Positions 1-8,338 of a stretch of DNA of 64,000 nucleotides are shown one piece after another. Every line of letters begins with the position of its first letter. Position 1 is the stretch's first letter. The notes beneath the pieces are model-generated. The model was not told the DNA's origin, ran no database searches, and worked only from the letters and a program-made list of their open reading frames with translations. This DNA is from Pseudomonadales bacterium (GTDB taxonomy: Bacteria; Pseudomonadota; Gammaproteobacteria; Pseudomonadales; UBA5862), in contig JACKOQ010000002.1 of NCBI GenBank assembly GCA_024234215.1, forward strand, positions 1-64,000. Reading direction: 5' to 3'. Position numbers and translations under genes: made by a program.

Positions 1-1
1 C

Positions 2-784
2 CAGGTGGTGGTGCTGACACCGGGCATCTACAACTCCGCCTACTTCGAACACGCCTACCTCGCCCAGCAGATGGGCTGCGAACTGGTCGAAGGACGCGAC
101 CTGGTGGTCGGCAAGGATGACATCGTCTACATGCAGACGATGGCGGGACTGAAACGGGTCGATGTGATCTACCGCCGCATCGACGACCTGTTCATGGATC
201 CGGAGGCGTTCAACCCGACATCGCTGCTCGGCGTTCCCGGCCTGATGCGCGCCTGGAAGGCAGGCAATGTCGCCCTCGCCAACGCCCCGGGCGCCGGTGT
301 CGCCGACGACAAGGTGGTCTACGCCTTCGTCCCCGAGGTGATCCGCTACTATCTGGGCGAGGAGATCGCGCTGCCCAACGTCCCCACCTGGCTCTGCATG
401 AAGCCGGGCGACCGGGAGTATGTGCTCGACCATCTGGCCGAGCTGGTGATCAAACCGGCCAACGAATCGGGCGGCTACGGCATGCTGATCGGCCCCCACG
501 CCAGCAAAAAGGAGCTGGCCCAGTTCGCCAGACTGATTCAGGACAACCCGCGCAACTACATTGCCCAGCCGACCCTCAGCCTCTCCACCGTGCCGACTCT
601 GGTCGATCAGAAGATCGAACCGCGCCATGTCGACCTGCGTCCGTTCATCCTCTCCGGCCGCCAGACCTTCGTCACCATGGGCGGCCTGACCCGGGTCGCA
701 CTGCGCAAGGGCTCACTGGTGGTCAACTCCTCGCAGGGTGGGGGCAGCAAGGACACCTGGATCGTCGATGAGGAGAACCGCTGA
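2..784 (+). CDS. Circularly permuted ATP-grasp domain protein (5' end outside window)
   Basis: The reading frame is already open at the left edge, so only the C-terminal ~260 residues are seen. Features typical of the circularly permuted ATP-grasp family (old DUF404/DUF407) are visible: a Y-R-R-I-D-D-L-F segment, a V-I-K-P-A-N-E-S-G-G-Y-G nucleotide-binding stretch near residue 150 of the visible part, and the HVDLRPF and TRVALRKGSLVVNSSQGGG segments near the end. Known family members are paired with alpha-E (DUF403) proteins and often a transglutaminase-like protease; a peptide-ligase role has been suggested, but the substrate is unknown. The stop codon overlaps the next start (ATGA at 784), so the two are translationally coupled. 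The family call is confident; the function is not. Confidence 0.85.
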   Translation, partial: QVVVLTPGIYNSAYFEHAYLAQQMGCELVEGRDLVVGKDDIVYMQTMAGLKRVDVIYRRIDDLFMDPEAFNPTSLLGVPGLMRAWKAGNVALANAPGAGVADDKVVYAFVPEVIRYYLGEEIALPNVPTWLCMKPGDREYVLDHLAELVIKPANESGGYGMLIGPHASKKELAQFARLIQDNPRNYIAQPTLSLSTVPTLVDQKIEPRHVDLRPFILSGRQTFVTMGGLTRVALRKGSLVVNSSQGGGSKDTWIVDEENR

Positions 785-1761
785 TGCTGCTCGCGCGCGT
801 TGCCGAAAACCTTTACTGGATGGGTCGCTACCTGGAGCGGGCCGAGAACCTGGCACGGCTGATCAATGTCAACAGTCACCTGCTGCTCGACCTGCCCAAG
901 GGCATCGCCCCCGGCTGGCGGCCGCTGATCGAGATCACCGGCAACATGGCGCTCTACAGCGAGCGCCAGAGCGAATTCGACGAAGTGCGGGTGCTGCGCT
1001 TTCTGGTCACCGCCGACGACAACCCGGGGTCGATTCTGGCAAGCCTCTACTACGCGCGCGAAAACGCCCGCACCATCCGCGACATCATCCCGCGCGAAGC
1101 CTGGGAGCTGATCAACGCGCTCCACCACTATGCCAGAGAAAACCAGGCCAGCGCCCTCTCCAAACGGGGACGGTTCGACTACCTCAACCAGATCATCCTG
1201 CGCAACCAGACCCTCACCGGCTGCCTGGTCGGCACGATGAACCGCGATGCCGGGTACACCTTCGTCAGCCTGGGGCAGAACATCGAGCGCGCCGACATGA
1301 CCAGCCGCTTCATCGACGTCCAGTCGGCCAACCTGATCGATGACGAACAGCCCGAGGAGCATCCCCGCAACGCCATCCAGTGGATCAGCGTGCTCAAATC
1401 ACTCTCGGGTTATCAGGCCTATCGGCGGGCCATGCAGGTGCGGGTGCGTCGCACCGCTGTGCTGCGCTTTCTGCTGCAACATCGGGAATTTCCACGCACC
1501 GTGCGCCATGCCCTCGCCGAAGTCGCGGCCAGCCTGCGCAGCCTGCCCAACCATGACCGGCCATTGGCGCTGGCGCTGCGACTCGAACAGGGCATCGAGA
1601 ACAGCGACGTCGAACGGCTGTCGCAGCAGGCACTGCATCGGCTGATCGACGAGTTGCAGATCGGGTTGGGGGAACTGAGTCAGGCAATCGCCGAGCGCTA
1701 CTTTCTCAAGCCACATCCGACCGTCGCGGAACAGTCGCAGGATGCATTGGACGTGGAGTGA
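784..1761 (+). CDS. Alpha-E domain (DUF403) protein
   Basis: This 325-residue, largely helical protein begins MLLARVAENLYWMGRYLERA, the characteristic opening of alpha-E/DUF403 proteins, and contains the family's Y-A-R-E-N-A-R-T-I-R-D segment near residue 100. Its start overlaps the stop of the ATP-grasp gene by ATGA, the usual two-gene arrangement for this family. The product has no signal peptide and is probably cytoplasmic. The pair is thought to act together in making or tailoring a peptide, but no reaction has been firmly established. Length is normal for the family. A transglutaminase-like third gene, often found after this pair, is absent; the next gene is on the opposite strand. Confidence 0.85.
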   Translation: MLLARVAENLYWMGRYLERAENLARLINVNSHLLLDLPKGIAPGWRPLIEITGNMALYSERQSEFDEVRVLRFLVTADDNPGSILASLYYARENARTIRDIIPREAWELINALHHYARENQASALSKRGRFDYLNQIILRNQTLTGCLVGTMNRDAGYTFVSLGQNIERADMTSRFIDVQSANLIDDEQPEEHPRNAIQWISVLKSLSGYQAYRRAMQVRVRRTAVLRFLLQHREFPRTVRHALAEVAASLRSLPNHDRPLALALRLEQGIENSDVERLSQQALHRLIDELQIGLGELSQAIAERYFLKPHPTVAEQSQDALDVE

Positions 1762-1771
1762 GCGACTCGCC

Positions 1772-1804
1772 AAAAAAACGGCCGCTCCAGAACAGAGCGG
1801 CCGT
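1772..1804 (-). terminator. Rho-independent terminator of the small lipoprotein gene
   Basis: A 10-bp perfect stem (1778-1787 with 1795-1804, loop of 7) is followed on the minus strand by seven T residues (1778-1772). It lies 34 bp past the stop of the minus-strand lipoprotein gene and just after the convergent alpha-E gene. Confidence 0.85.
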
Positions 1805-1837
1805 CATGTACCGACAGGCAAACCTGCCCTGCAAGTC

Positions 1838-2104
1838 CTACTTGCAGGGAACCACCTTGCGCAAGGTGTCCTTGGCCCACAGCGCCTGATCATCCGGTGT
1901 TGCGCCATCTTCATGCCACTTCTCTTTCACTTCGAGACAGAAAGAGCCGGCATTCTCGATCTGCGGTGCCGGATCGACCGGCTGCTTGCCACCCACCTGC
2001 AGGTTGGGGTTCGAGCTGCTGTAGTTCGGGGTAATGGTGTTGCCCATGCAACCGGCCAGAACCAACGCCATCATGCCCAATACAACGGGACGAACGGACA
2101 TCAA
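1838..2104 (-). CDS. Small putative lipoprotein, function unknown
   Basis: An 88-residue product with a short positively charged start, a hydrophobic stretch and a lipobox (LVLAGC, acylated Cys at about residue 19), so it is probably exported and lipidated by Lgt/LspA. The mature part is short, rich in N, P and K/E, and has two further cysteines (in SFCLEVKEKW and the last-but-one residue) that could form a disulfide in the periplasm. A strong terminator follows it, which supports it as a real transcription unit. I do not recognise a named family. It is transcribed away from argS. Confidence 0.7.
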   Translation of the reverse strand: MMSVRPVVLGMMALVLAGCMGNTITPNYSSSNPNLQVGGKQPVDPAPQIENAGSFCLEVKEKWHEDGATPDDQALWAKDTLRKVVPCK

Positions 2105-2511
2105 ACCCTCCTGGCGCCAGAAGCGCGACGACGAATCAAAACAGTGGAGCGGGCCACGGTCGAAACCGCGCTGCCCGAGCGGCCGCGCATTTTCAGGCGC
2201 CCAGTAAAAAGTGTCAATTCAAGGTGTTGGTCCAGCACCTTTGGCACTCTGGACAGTTTTTGCTGAGCCGGCTTGCCGAGGAGAGCAGACCGAAGCGATG
2301 GCACGGATGACGCGTAGCGTTTCGTGGCAGTGGGTGAATTGCGCCCGGATGACTGCAGTGGCGACGCGCGACCAGAGGGTTCTGAAGCTGAGTTCTGCCG
2401 CCGCCACGCGCGCTTTGGCCGATCTGGTCGATCTGGCATAATGGCTGCTCTTTCGCAGTCCGTTGCGAGCCGGTTTTGGCCGGAGAACCTTCCGCAGTTT
2501 CACGCTCCTTC
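2105..2511. other. Divergent intergenic region between lipoprotein gene and argS
   Basis: About 400 bp with no convincing gene; the frames open here lack a ribosome site and recognisable protein character. It must hold promoters for both flanking genes. The only clear candidate is the argS promoter at 2415-2442. Confidence 0.5.
2415..2442 (+). promoter_or_regulatory. Candidate sigma-70 promoter for argS
   Basis: TTGGCC (2415-2420) and CATAAT (2437-2442) are separated by 16 bp, leaving a leader of about 60 nt to the argS ATG. The hexamers are moderate matches; assigned by eye only. Confidence 0.4.
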
Positions 2512-4269
2512 ATGAAAGAATCCCTCGCCGCACTGCTTAAGACCGCCCTCACACAGCTCCAGAATCTCGGCGAGCTGCCTGCCGAACTGACCTTCGACCC
2601 GCAACTGGAGCGGACCCGCGACCGCCAGTTTGGCGACTATGCCAGCAACATCGCCATGGAGCTCGCCAAGGCGGCACGGCAGAACCCCCGCCAACTGGCC
2701 AGCCGCATCGTGGCAACGCTGCCACCCAGTGAGCTGCTGCTGAAGGTGGAAGTGGCCGGCCCTGGCTTCATCAACTTTCACCTGGCGACCGCCCGCCAAC
2801 ATGCGGTGATCGACCAGATTCTGGCGCAGGGTGCCGGGTTTGGCCGCTCCAGCCTCGGCAGCGGCCAGCGGGTGCAGGTCGAATTCGTCTCGGCCAACCC
2901 CAATGGCCCGCTGCATGTCGGCCACGGCCGGGGCGCCGCCTATGGCGCAGCAGTCGCCAGCCTCTTTGCCGCCTGCGGCTTCGAGGTGACCCGCGAGTAC
3001 TATCTCAACGATGCCGGCCGACAGATGGACATCCTCTCCATCAGTCTCTGGCTGCGCTATCTGGAGCTGCTGGGTGAAGCCATCCCCTTTCCCAGCAACG
3101 GCTATCGGGGTGACTACGTCATCGACATCGCCCGGTTGCTGCAAGCCGAGGTCGGCAATGGCTGGTACCAGCGAGCAGCGGCCCTGTTCGATGGCCTGCC
3201 GCCCGACGAACCGGCCGGTGGCGACAAGGAGGCGCATGTCGATGCACTGATCGAGCGCGCCAAACAGCTGCTCGGTGCTGACTATGGCCGGCTGTTCGAT
3301 TTTGGACTGACCCACATCCAGCGTGAAATCGCCGCCGACCTGGCCGAGTTCGGCGTCCACCATGACCAGTGGTTCTCCGAGCGCAGCCTGACCGAAAATG
3401 GCGAGGTGGAGGCCGCGCTGGCGCTGCTGCAGCGTCAGGGGCTGCTCTACGAAGCCGAGGGCGCGCTCTGGTTCCGCTCCACCCGGTTCGGTGATGACAA
3501 GGATCGGGTGGTCCGCCGCGAGAATGGCGTCCACACCTATTTCGCCTCCGACATCGCCTACCACCACAACAAGTTTCAGCGCGGCTTCGACCGCATCGTC
3601 AATGTCTGGGGCTCCGACCACCACGGCTACATCGCCCGGGTGAAGGCCGCGATCGCCGGCCTCGGTCATGACCCCGACCGGCTCACCGTGCAACTGGTGC
3701 AGTTCGTGATTCTCTATCGCGGCAGCGAGCGAGTGCAGATGTCGACCCGCAGCGGCTCTTTCACCACCCTGCGCGAGCTGCGCAGCGAGGTCGGCAACGA
3801 TGCGGCGCGCTTCTTCTATGTGACGCGCAAGTCGGACCAGCACATGGATTTCGACCTCGATCTGGCCAAGTCACAGAGCAAGGACAACCCGGTCTACTAC
3901 ATCCAGTACGCCCACGCCCGCATCGCCAGCATGGTGCGCAAACTGGCCGAACAGGGCGAGGCCTGCGACGATATCGCCACCGCCGAACAGTTGACGCTGC
4001 TGAGTGAAACGCGAGAACAGCAGCTGGTTGCCGAGCTTGCGCGCTATCCAGAGGTGATCGAACAGGCCGCGCTCCAGTGTGATCCCCACCTGCTCGCCCA
4101 CTACCTGCGCGACCTGGCCAGCCACTTTCACATCTACTACAACGGCCATCGGGTGCTGGTCGAAGAGCGCGTCCTGCGCACCGCCCGCATCGCCCTCTGC
4201 CGCGCCGTGCAGCAGGTCATCGCCAACGGTCTGGGACTGCTCGGTGTAGCAGCCCCCAGTACCATGTAG
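2512..4269 (+). CDS. argS: Arginyl-tRNA synthetase
   Basis: ArgS charges tRNA-Arg with arginine in the cytoplasm. The class I signature appears as NPNGPLHVGHGRG (HVGH in place of HIGH) near residue 125, and the family's degenerate second signature as VQMSTRSGSF near residue 405. The N-terminal Add-1 type domain and the C-terminal DALR anticodon-binding domain are both present; 585 residues is the normal length. The frame is open further upstream to a TTG at 2476, but ATG 2512 gives the usual N-terminus (MKESLAALL). It lies 12 bp before the SPOR-domain gene, a common gammaproteobacterial arrangement; the hslVU genes that often follow are not here. Confidence 0.97.
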   Translation: MKESLAALLKTALTQLQNLGELPAELTFDPQLERTRDRQFGDYASNIAMELAKAARQNPRQLASRIVATLPPSELLLKVEVAGPGFINFHLATARQHAVIDQILAQGAGFGRSSLGSGQRVQVEFVSANPNGPLHVGHGRGAAYGAAVASLFAACGFEVTREYYLNDAGRQMDILSISLWLRYLELLGEAIPFPSNGYRGDYVIDIARLLQAEVGNGWYQRAAALFDGLPPDEPAGGDKEAHVDALIERAKQLLGADYGRLFDFGLTHIQREIAADLAEFGVHHDQWFSERSLTENGEVEAALALLQRQGLLYEAEGALWFRSTRFGDDKDRVVRRENGVHTYFASDIAYHHNKFQRGFDRIVNVWGSDHHGYIARVKAAIAGLGHDPDRLTVQLVQFVILYRGSERVQMSTRSGSFTTLRELRSEVGNDAARFFYVTRKSDQHMDFDLDLAKSQSKDNPVYYIQYAHARIASMVRKLAEQGEACDDIATAEQLTLLSETREQQLVAELARYPEVIEQAALQCDPHLLAHYLRDLASHFHIYYNGHRVLVEERVLRTARIALCRAVQQVIANGLGLLGVAAPSTM

Positions 4270-4281
4270 CGCGGAATCGCC

Positions 4282-4974
4282 ATGCCTGCCGCCAAAAAAC
4301 CGCAAACCCACGCCACCCGACGCCGCCAATCGGCCGCTGATTCACGCAAATCGGCGCTGATCTGGTATGGCAGCGGCGTGGTCAGCGGCGCGCTGGCTTC
4401 GCTGCTGGTGGGCCTGTCGCTCTGGCCGGTCGGCCCGGCAGCCATCACCGCACCCGGCATACCGGGTGATGCCGCAACCGCACCAGCGGCAAAGAGCCAC
4501 AACGGCCCCGCCAAACCGCGCTTCGATTTCTACACTGTGCTGCATGATCAGGAGGTCAGGGTCTCGGAAGATGATCCGGTGCTGGCAGGCAGCAAAAACC
4601 CGCCCACCGCGAGTACGCCGGTCACGCCCACCGAACCCGCCAGAACGGCACCCGCCGTCGCAAGCGCCACGCCTCCCGGCAAACCGCCAACCAGCGACAA
4701 AACTGCGGAGAGCCCCAAACCCGTGGCCAGCGAAACCGGCAAGGAGCGCTATCTGCTGCAGGTCGGCTCCTTCACCCAGCCCGAAGAGGCCGACCGGCTC
4801 CGCGCCCAGTTGCTGCTGCTCGGCCTGCAGGCGTCAGTCCAGAAGATTCCGCGCGACGGACAGACCTGGCACCGGGTTCAGGTCGGCCCATTCTCATCGC
4901 AGGAGCAGCTCAACACCGCCCGCCGCAGCATGAGCCAGCAGCAGATCGAGAGCATCGTGCTGAAGCTGCGCTGA
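4282..4974 (+). CDS. SPOR-domain membrane protein (FtsN-like)
   Basis: A 230-residue bitopic inner-membrane protein. It has a basic cytoplasmic N-terminus, one membrane helix (about residues 28-50), a low-complexity Pro/Thr/Ala linker and a C-terminal SPOR domain (about 154-229, starting ERYLLQVGSF). SPOR domains bind denuded peptidoglycan glycan strands and target proteins to the septum. Position directly after argS with a 12-bp gap matches genes often annotated as cell division protein FtsN in this clade, but the short FtsN essential motif cannot be identified with certainty, so a generic SPOR protein is the safer name. Confidence 0.85.
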   Translation: MPAAKKPQTHATRRRQSAADSRKSALIWYGSGVVSGALASLLVGLSLWPVGPAAITAPGIPGDAATAPAAKSHNGPAKPRFDFYTVLHDQEVRVSEDDPVLAGSKNPPTASTPVTPTEPARTAPAVASATPPGKPPTSDKTAESPKPVASETGKERYLLQVGSFTQPEEADRLRAQLLLLGLQASVQKIPRDGQTWHRVQVGPFSSQEQLNTARRSMSQQQIESIVLKLR

Positions 4975-5151
4975 CTGCACACCTCCCGGCGCGCATGACG
5001 CCGACCCCGGATCACTCTCCCCTTCCCGAAAGACTCGACACCGTTCCCCGCCAGAGAGAAATTGTCCATTTTTTTTACAAAAAGAATGTTTTTAGTGCTA
5101 ATACTTTTTTGATATATTTTTAATAATATGATTTTAAAGATAAAAAAATAA

Positions 5152-5170
5152 TTGGACCAATCATTGCTTT
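5152..5170 (+). promoter_or_regulatory. Sigma-54 (RpoN) promoter upstream of first VPLPA-CTERM gene
   Basis: TTGG (5152-5155) and TTGC (5164-5167) place the invariant GG and GC dinucleotides exactly 10 nt apart, the diagnostic RpoN geometry. A very A/T-rich stretch of about 90 bp lies upstream, suitable for DNA bending. The predicted transcript would start near 5179, about 56 nt before the ATG. The same element recurs at 6052. Confidence 0.75.
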
Positions 5171-5234
5171 AAATTTTTAGGAGAGAAGTGATTCCTCTCC
5201 CATCCCCTTCAATCGAAGTCTCAGGAGTTGTGCA

Positions 5235-5855
5235 ATGATCAAAACCGCCATCAAACAGACCAGCCTGGCCTCGCTCTGCGCCGCTTCGCTGCTCGCGCTG
5301 AGCGCACAGGCTGCCTCGGTCAGCTATCTGCTGAACGAATCGAATTCGCTGCCCGATGCCCCATATGCCACGGTCACCATCGACGACCTTGGCACGTCCG
5401 ACACCATCCAGTTCACCGTCACGCCGAACCATGCCGAACTGGCGCCCGGATCGAACTACGGTGTGCAGCAGTTCGGTTTCAACGTGATCGGCAGCATTGC
5501 CCCGGGCACGACGTGGACTCTGCCCAGCAACTGGTCACAAAGCGGGTCTCAAACCATGAGCACATTCGGCAACTTTGAGGTCGAGGTCAAGAAAGCGGGT
5601 CAAGGTGTCCGCCAGGATCCACTGGTCTTCAGCCTGAAAAATTCCGGCCTGACGGTGAACAGCTTCGCCGAGGGTTCGACGACCGAAGGCTATTACTTTG
5701 CCGCGCACATCGCGGGCTTTACTGCCCCCGTGGTGACTGGACAAAGCACCTGGGTCGGGGGCTCGACGGTGGCTCCGGTTCCGGTTCCGGCCGCAGCCTG
5801 GCTGTTCGGTACTGGCTTGGCTGCCCTGGGCCTGGTGCGCCGCCGCGGCGCCTGA
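5235..5855 (+). CDS. VPLPA-CTERM sorting-domain secreted protein (copy 1)
   Basis: A 206-residue exported protein with a signal peptide (hydrophobic core SLASLCAASLLALSAQAASV, cleavage probably after AQA) and a C-terminal sorting signal: a VPVPAAAWLF motif, a hydrophobic helix and a terminal RRR cluster. This matches the VPLPA variant of PEP-CTERM, processed by an exosortase and destined for the cell surface or matrix. The central domain is beta-rich, with segments FGVQQFGFNV and AAHIAGF shared with the next gene, and is not otherwise recognised. ATG 5235 sits behind a purine-rich stretch (TCAGGAG). No exosortase gene lies in this window. Confidence 0.85.
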   Translation: MIKTAIKQTSLASLCAASLLALSAQAASVSYLLNESNSLPDAPYATVTIDDLGTSDTIQFTVTPNHAELAPGSNYGVQQFGFNVIGSIAPGTTWTLPSNWSQSGSQTMSTFGNFEVEVKKAGQGVRQDPLVFSLKNSGLTVNSFAEGSTTEGYYFAAHIAGFTAPVVTGQSTWVGGSTVAPVPVPAAAWLFGTGLAALGLVRRRGA

Positions 5856-5875
5856 GAGTTCGGGCGCTTGGGATG

Positions 5876-5903
5876 TCCTCAGGCAGAGCAATCTGCCTGA
5901 GGA
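5876..5903 (+). terminator. Strong hairpin after first VPLPA-CTERM gene
   Basis: A perfect 12-bp stem (5876-5887 with 5892-5903) closed by a GCAA tetraloop (GNRA class), 20 bp past the stop. No U-tract follows, so it may act as an mRNA 3' stabiliser or weak terminator rather than a standard intrinsic terminator. Confidence 0.5.
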
Positions 5904-6051
5904 TCCACCATGCAACAGCGTGATCGACAAAGAGGCAGGACTTCTGCCCGTGCACCCCAAAATATCGATATTGCGTGCCGGTTCGCATCATTCCAGTTGC
6001 ATGTTTTCGCTTCATTTATCCATATTATTGATTTAAAAAAATAAAAAATAA

Positions 6052-6070
6052 TTGGCGCTTTCATTGCTGG
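6052..6070 (+). promoter_or_regulatory. Sigma-54 (RpoN) promoter upstream of second VPLPA-CTERM gene
   Basis: TTGG (6052-6055) and TTGC (6064-6067) again give GG-N10-GC. The 14 bases ending in TTGG are almost identical to those at the first promoter, and TCATTGCT is also shared, while the surrounding sequence differs. The predicted start is near 6079, about 90 nt before the ATG. Confidence 0.75.
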
Positions 6071-6168
6071 CCATGGGTGTGACAGGAGTGCTTGCAATCC
6101 CGTCCTGATCCAAAGGCGGTCCTGCCCCTTTGGTTGCCCGCTGAACTTGAAGTATCAGGAGCAATGCA

Positions 6169-6768
6169 ATGAGCAAAACCATCGAACAGGCCGGAATGGT
6201 CTCACTCTGTTTCGCCTCCCTGCTCGCGGCAAGCGCGCAGGCTGCCTCGGTCAGCTATCTGCTGGATCAGTCGAATGAACTGACCGATGGCGTGCCCTAT
6301 GCCAAGGTCACCATCGACGACGATGCCGCAAACACCCTCACCTTCACCGTCAAGCCGCTTGGAGTCTTCACACCCGACAGCAATTTCGGCGTGCAGGAGT
6401 TTGGCTTCAACGTGAACGGCAGCATGGCAACGGGCGTAACATGGAATCTGCCCACCGATTGGGAGTCCAGCGGGCCGAAGAACCTCAGCGAATTCGGAAC
6501 CTTTGACTTCGTCGTCAGCGGGAAAGGCAACGCGCGTCAGGATCCGCTGATCTTCAGCCTGCACGATGCCGGGTTGACGCTGGACAGCTTCGCTGATGCC
6601 TCAACCAAAGGCTACTACTTCGCCGCGCACATTGCGGGTTTTGCCACCCTGGAAGGGCAAACCAGCGCCTTCGTCGCTGGCTCGACCACGGTGCCGGTTC
6701 CAGCCCCCGCCTGGCTGCTCGGCACTGGTCTGGCAGCTCTGAGCCTGGTGCGCCGCCGTAACGATTGA
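6169..6768 (+). CDS. VPLPA-CTERM sorting-domain secreted protein (copy 2)
   Basis: A 199-residue paralogue of the preceding gene with the same plan: signal peptide (cleavage likely after SAQA), a beta-rich domain with FGVQEFGFNV, RQDPLIFSL and YYFAAHIAGF blocks, then VPVPAPAWLL, a hydrophobic helix and RRR near the end. The two proteins align along their whole length, indicating tandem duplication followed by divergence. It is expected to be cut by an exosortase of the VPLPA-specific type and released or attached at the surface. Each copy has its own sigma-54 type promoter, so they can be expressed separately. Function of the central domain is unknown. Confidence 0.85.
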   Translation: MSKTIEQAGMVSLCFASLLAASAQAASVSYLLDQSNELTDGVPYAKVTIDDDAANTLTFTVKPLGVFTPDSNFGVQEFGFNVNGSMATGVTWNLPTDWESSGPKNLSEFGTFDFVVSGKGNARQDPLIFSLHDAGLTLDSFADASTKGYYFAAHIAGFATLEGQTSAFVAGSTTVPVPAPAWLLGTGLAALSLVRRRND

Positions 6769-6820
6769 ATCAACTGTTCGCTGCGCCTCACCAAGCTGAT
6801 CCCCAATCAGATGGATCTGG

Positions 6821-6860
6821 AAAATGAAAGGGGTGGCGTCCGAGACGCCACCCCTTTCAT
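6821..6860 (-). terminator. Long hairpin terminator between VPLPA gene and nuo operon
   Basis: A perfect 17-bp stem (6824-6840 with 6844-6860) and 3-nt loop lies between the convergent VPLPA-CTERM gene and nuoN. On the minus strand the stem is followed by a short T run (6824-6821), so it most clearly ends the nuo transcript; the symmetrical stem could work in both directions. Confidence 0.75.
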
Positions 6861-6877
6861 CGAGCGCCGCTGGCGTC

Positions 6878-8338
6878 TCAGACCGCGCTGGAGAGAATGA
6901 AGATCTGGATCAAATCGAGCAGCGGCTCGGGATAGATGCCGACCACCACGGTCAGCGCGAACAGAATCGACACCATGATGCCGCCGGCGCGCTGCCCCCA
7001 GTCGAACTTCGGCTCGTAGCGGCGCATGCCCGGCTTGGCCATGTAGAGTGCCGCCATCGCCTTCAGGTAGTAGAAGACGCTCAGCGCACTGCCGACCACC
7101 ACCACCCCCAGCAGTCCCCACAACTGGGCGTTGGCGCCGGCGGTGAAGACATAGAACTTGCCGATGAAACCGGCCGTCAGCGGAATGCCCGCCAGTGACA
7201 GCAGCGCAATGGTGAGCACGGCGGCGAGATAAGGCCGTTGCCAGAACAGTCCGCGGTAGTCAGCCAGCATGTCGGCATCGCGCTCCTTCTCGGCCCGCGA
7301 CATCAGCGCCACCACGCCAAAGGCCGTCATGGTGGCCAGCACATAGGTGAGCAGATAGACCAGCACCGCCTCCAGACTGATGGCATGCCCCGCCAGCACG
7401 GCAACCAGCAGGTAGCCGAAGTGGGCGATCGACGAGTAGCCAAGCATCCGCTTGAGGTTGGCCTGATTCAGCGCCAACAGGTTGCCGAACAGGATCGACA
7501 GCACTGCGATGACCTGCAGCAACATGTAGAAGGCCTCGCTGCCGCTGGCGGGCGTCACCGAGAGAAAGCGGAAGAAGACCGCGAACACCGCAATCTTGCT
7601 GACGGTGGCCAGAAAGGCGCCGACCGGCGCGGGCGCACCCTCATAGACATCGGGCGTCCACAGATGAAAGGGCACGAAAGAGAGCTTGAAGCCCAGCCCC
7701 ACCACCATCAGGCCGGTACCGATCAGCATCAGCGGCTCAAGAATCGCCTCGGGCGACAGGTAGGCACTGATGCCCTGGAACGACAGTGCACCGCTCTTGG
7801 CGTAGATCAGCGCCATGCCGAACAGGATGAAGGCCGAGCCGGCGGCCGACAGAACCAGGTATTTGATGCCCGCCTCCAGCGAATGGCGCTGGTTACGGGT
7901 GTAGGCGACCATGCCATAGAGCGGCACCGACAGCAGTTCCAGACCGATGAACAGTGCGGCCAGATGGTTGCTGGCCACCAGCACCATGCCACCGGTGGCG
8001 GCAATCAGCAGCAGCATGTAGAACTCTTCGCGGTTGCCGTGATAGCCGTTCAGATAGACATGGGCCAAGGTGGCGCAACCGAGGGTCGCGATCAGGATCA
8101 GCACCATGAAGAACGCCGCATAGGCATCGACCACCAGCAGTTCGGTCACATTGGCCAGATGACCCTGCCACAGCCCCCACAGCAGCACGAGGAGCGCCAA
8201 ATTCAGCCCGACGACCGTCAGGGTGGCATTCCAGAAATGATTCCGGCGAAAGGCAACGGTCAACATCACCGCGATGGCTGTGGCCGAGGTGATCAGAACC
8301 GGCGCGAGCGGCAGCAGATCGGTCAAGGCAATGGTCAT
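6878..8338 (-). CDS. nuoN: NADH-quinone oxidoreductase subunit N
   Basis: A 486-residue polytopic membrane subunit, one of the three antiporter-like (Mrp-type) proton-pumping subunits of respiratory complex I. About 13-14 hydrophobic helices are visible, with the conserved antiporter core (ELLSVPLYGMVAY, and KLSFVPFHLWTPDVYEGAP around residues 215-235). It is the last gene of the operon, overlaps nuoM by ATGA and is followed by a strong hairpin terminator. Length agrees with the E. coli protein. Confidence 0.97.
   Translation of the reverse strand: MTIALTDLLPLAPVLITSATAIAVMLTVAFRRNHFWNATLTVVGLNLALLVLLWGLWQGHLANVTELLVVDAYAAFFMVLILIATLGCATLAHVYLNGYHGNREEFYMLLLIAATGGMVLVASNHLAALFIGLELLSVPLYGMVAYTRNQRHSLEAGIKYLVLSAAGSAFILFGMALIYAKSGALSFQGISAYLSPEAILEPLMLIGTGLMVVGLGFKLSFVPFHLWTPDVYEGAPAPVGAFLATVSKIAVFAVFFRFLSVTPASGSEAFYMLLQVIAVLSILFGNLLALNQANLKRMLGYSSIAHFGYLLVAVLAGHAISLEAVLVYLLTYVLATMTAFGVVALMSRAEKERDADMLADYRGLFWQRPYLAAVLTIALLSLAGIPLTAGFIGKFYVFTAGANAQLWGLLGVVVVGSALSVFYYLKAMAALYMAKPGMRRYEPKFDWGQRAGGIMVSILFALTVVVGIYPEPLLDLIQIFILSSAV

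Noticed and set aside
2214..2552. Minus-strand frames upstream of argS
   Set aside because: No ribosome site or family resemblance, and they overlap the argS start and promoter.
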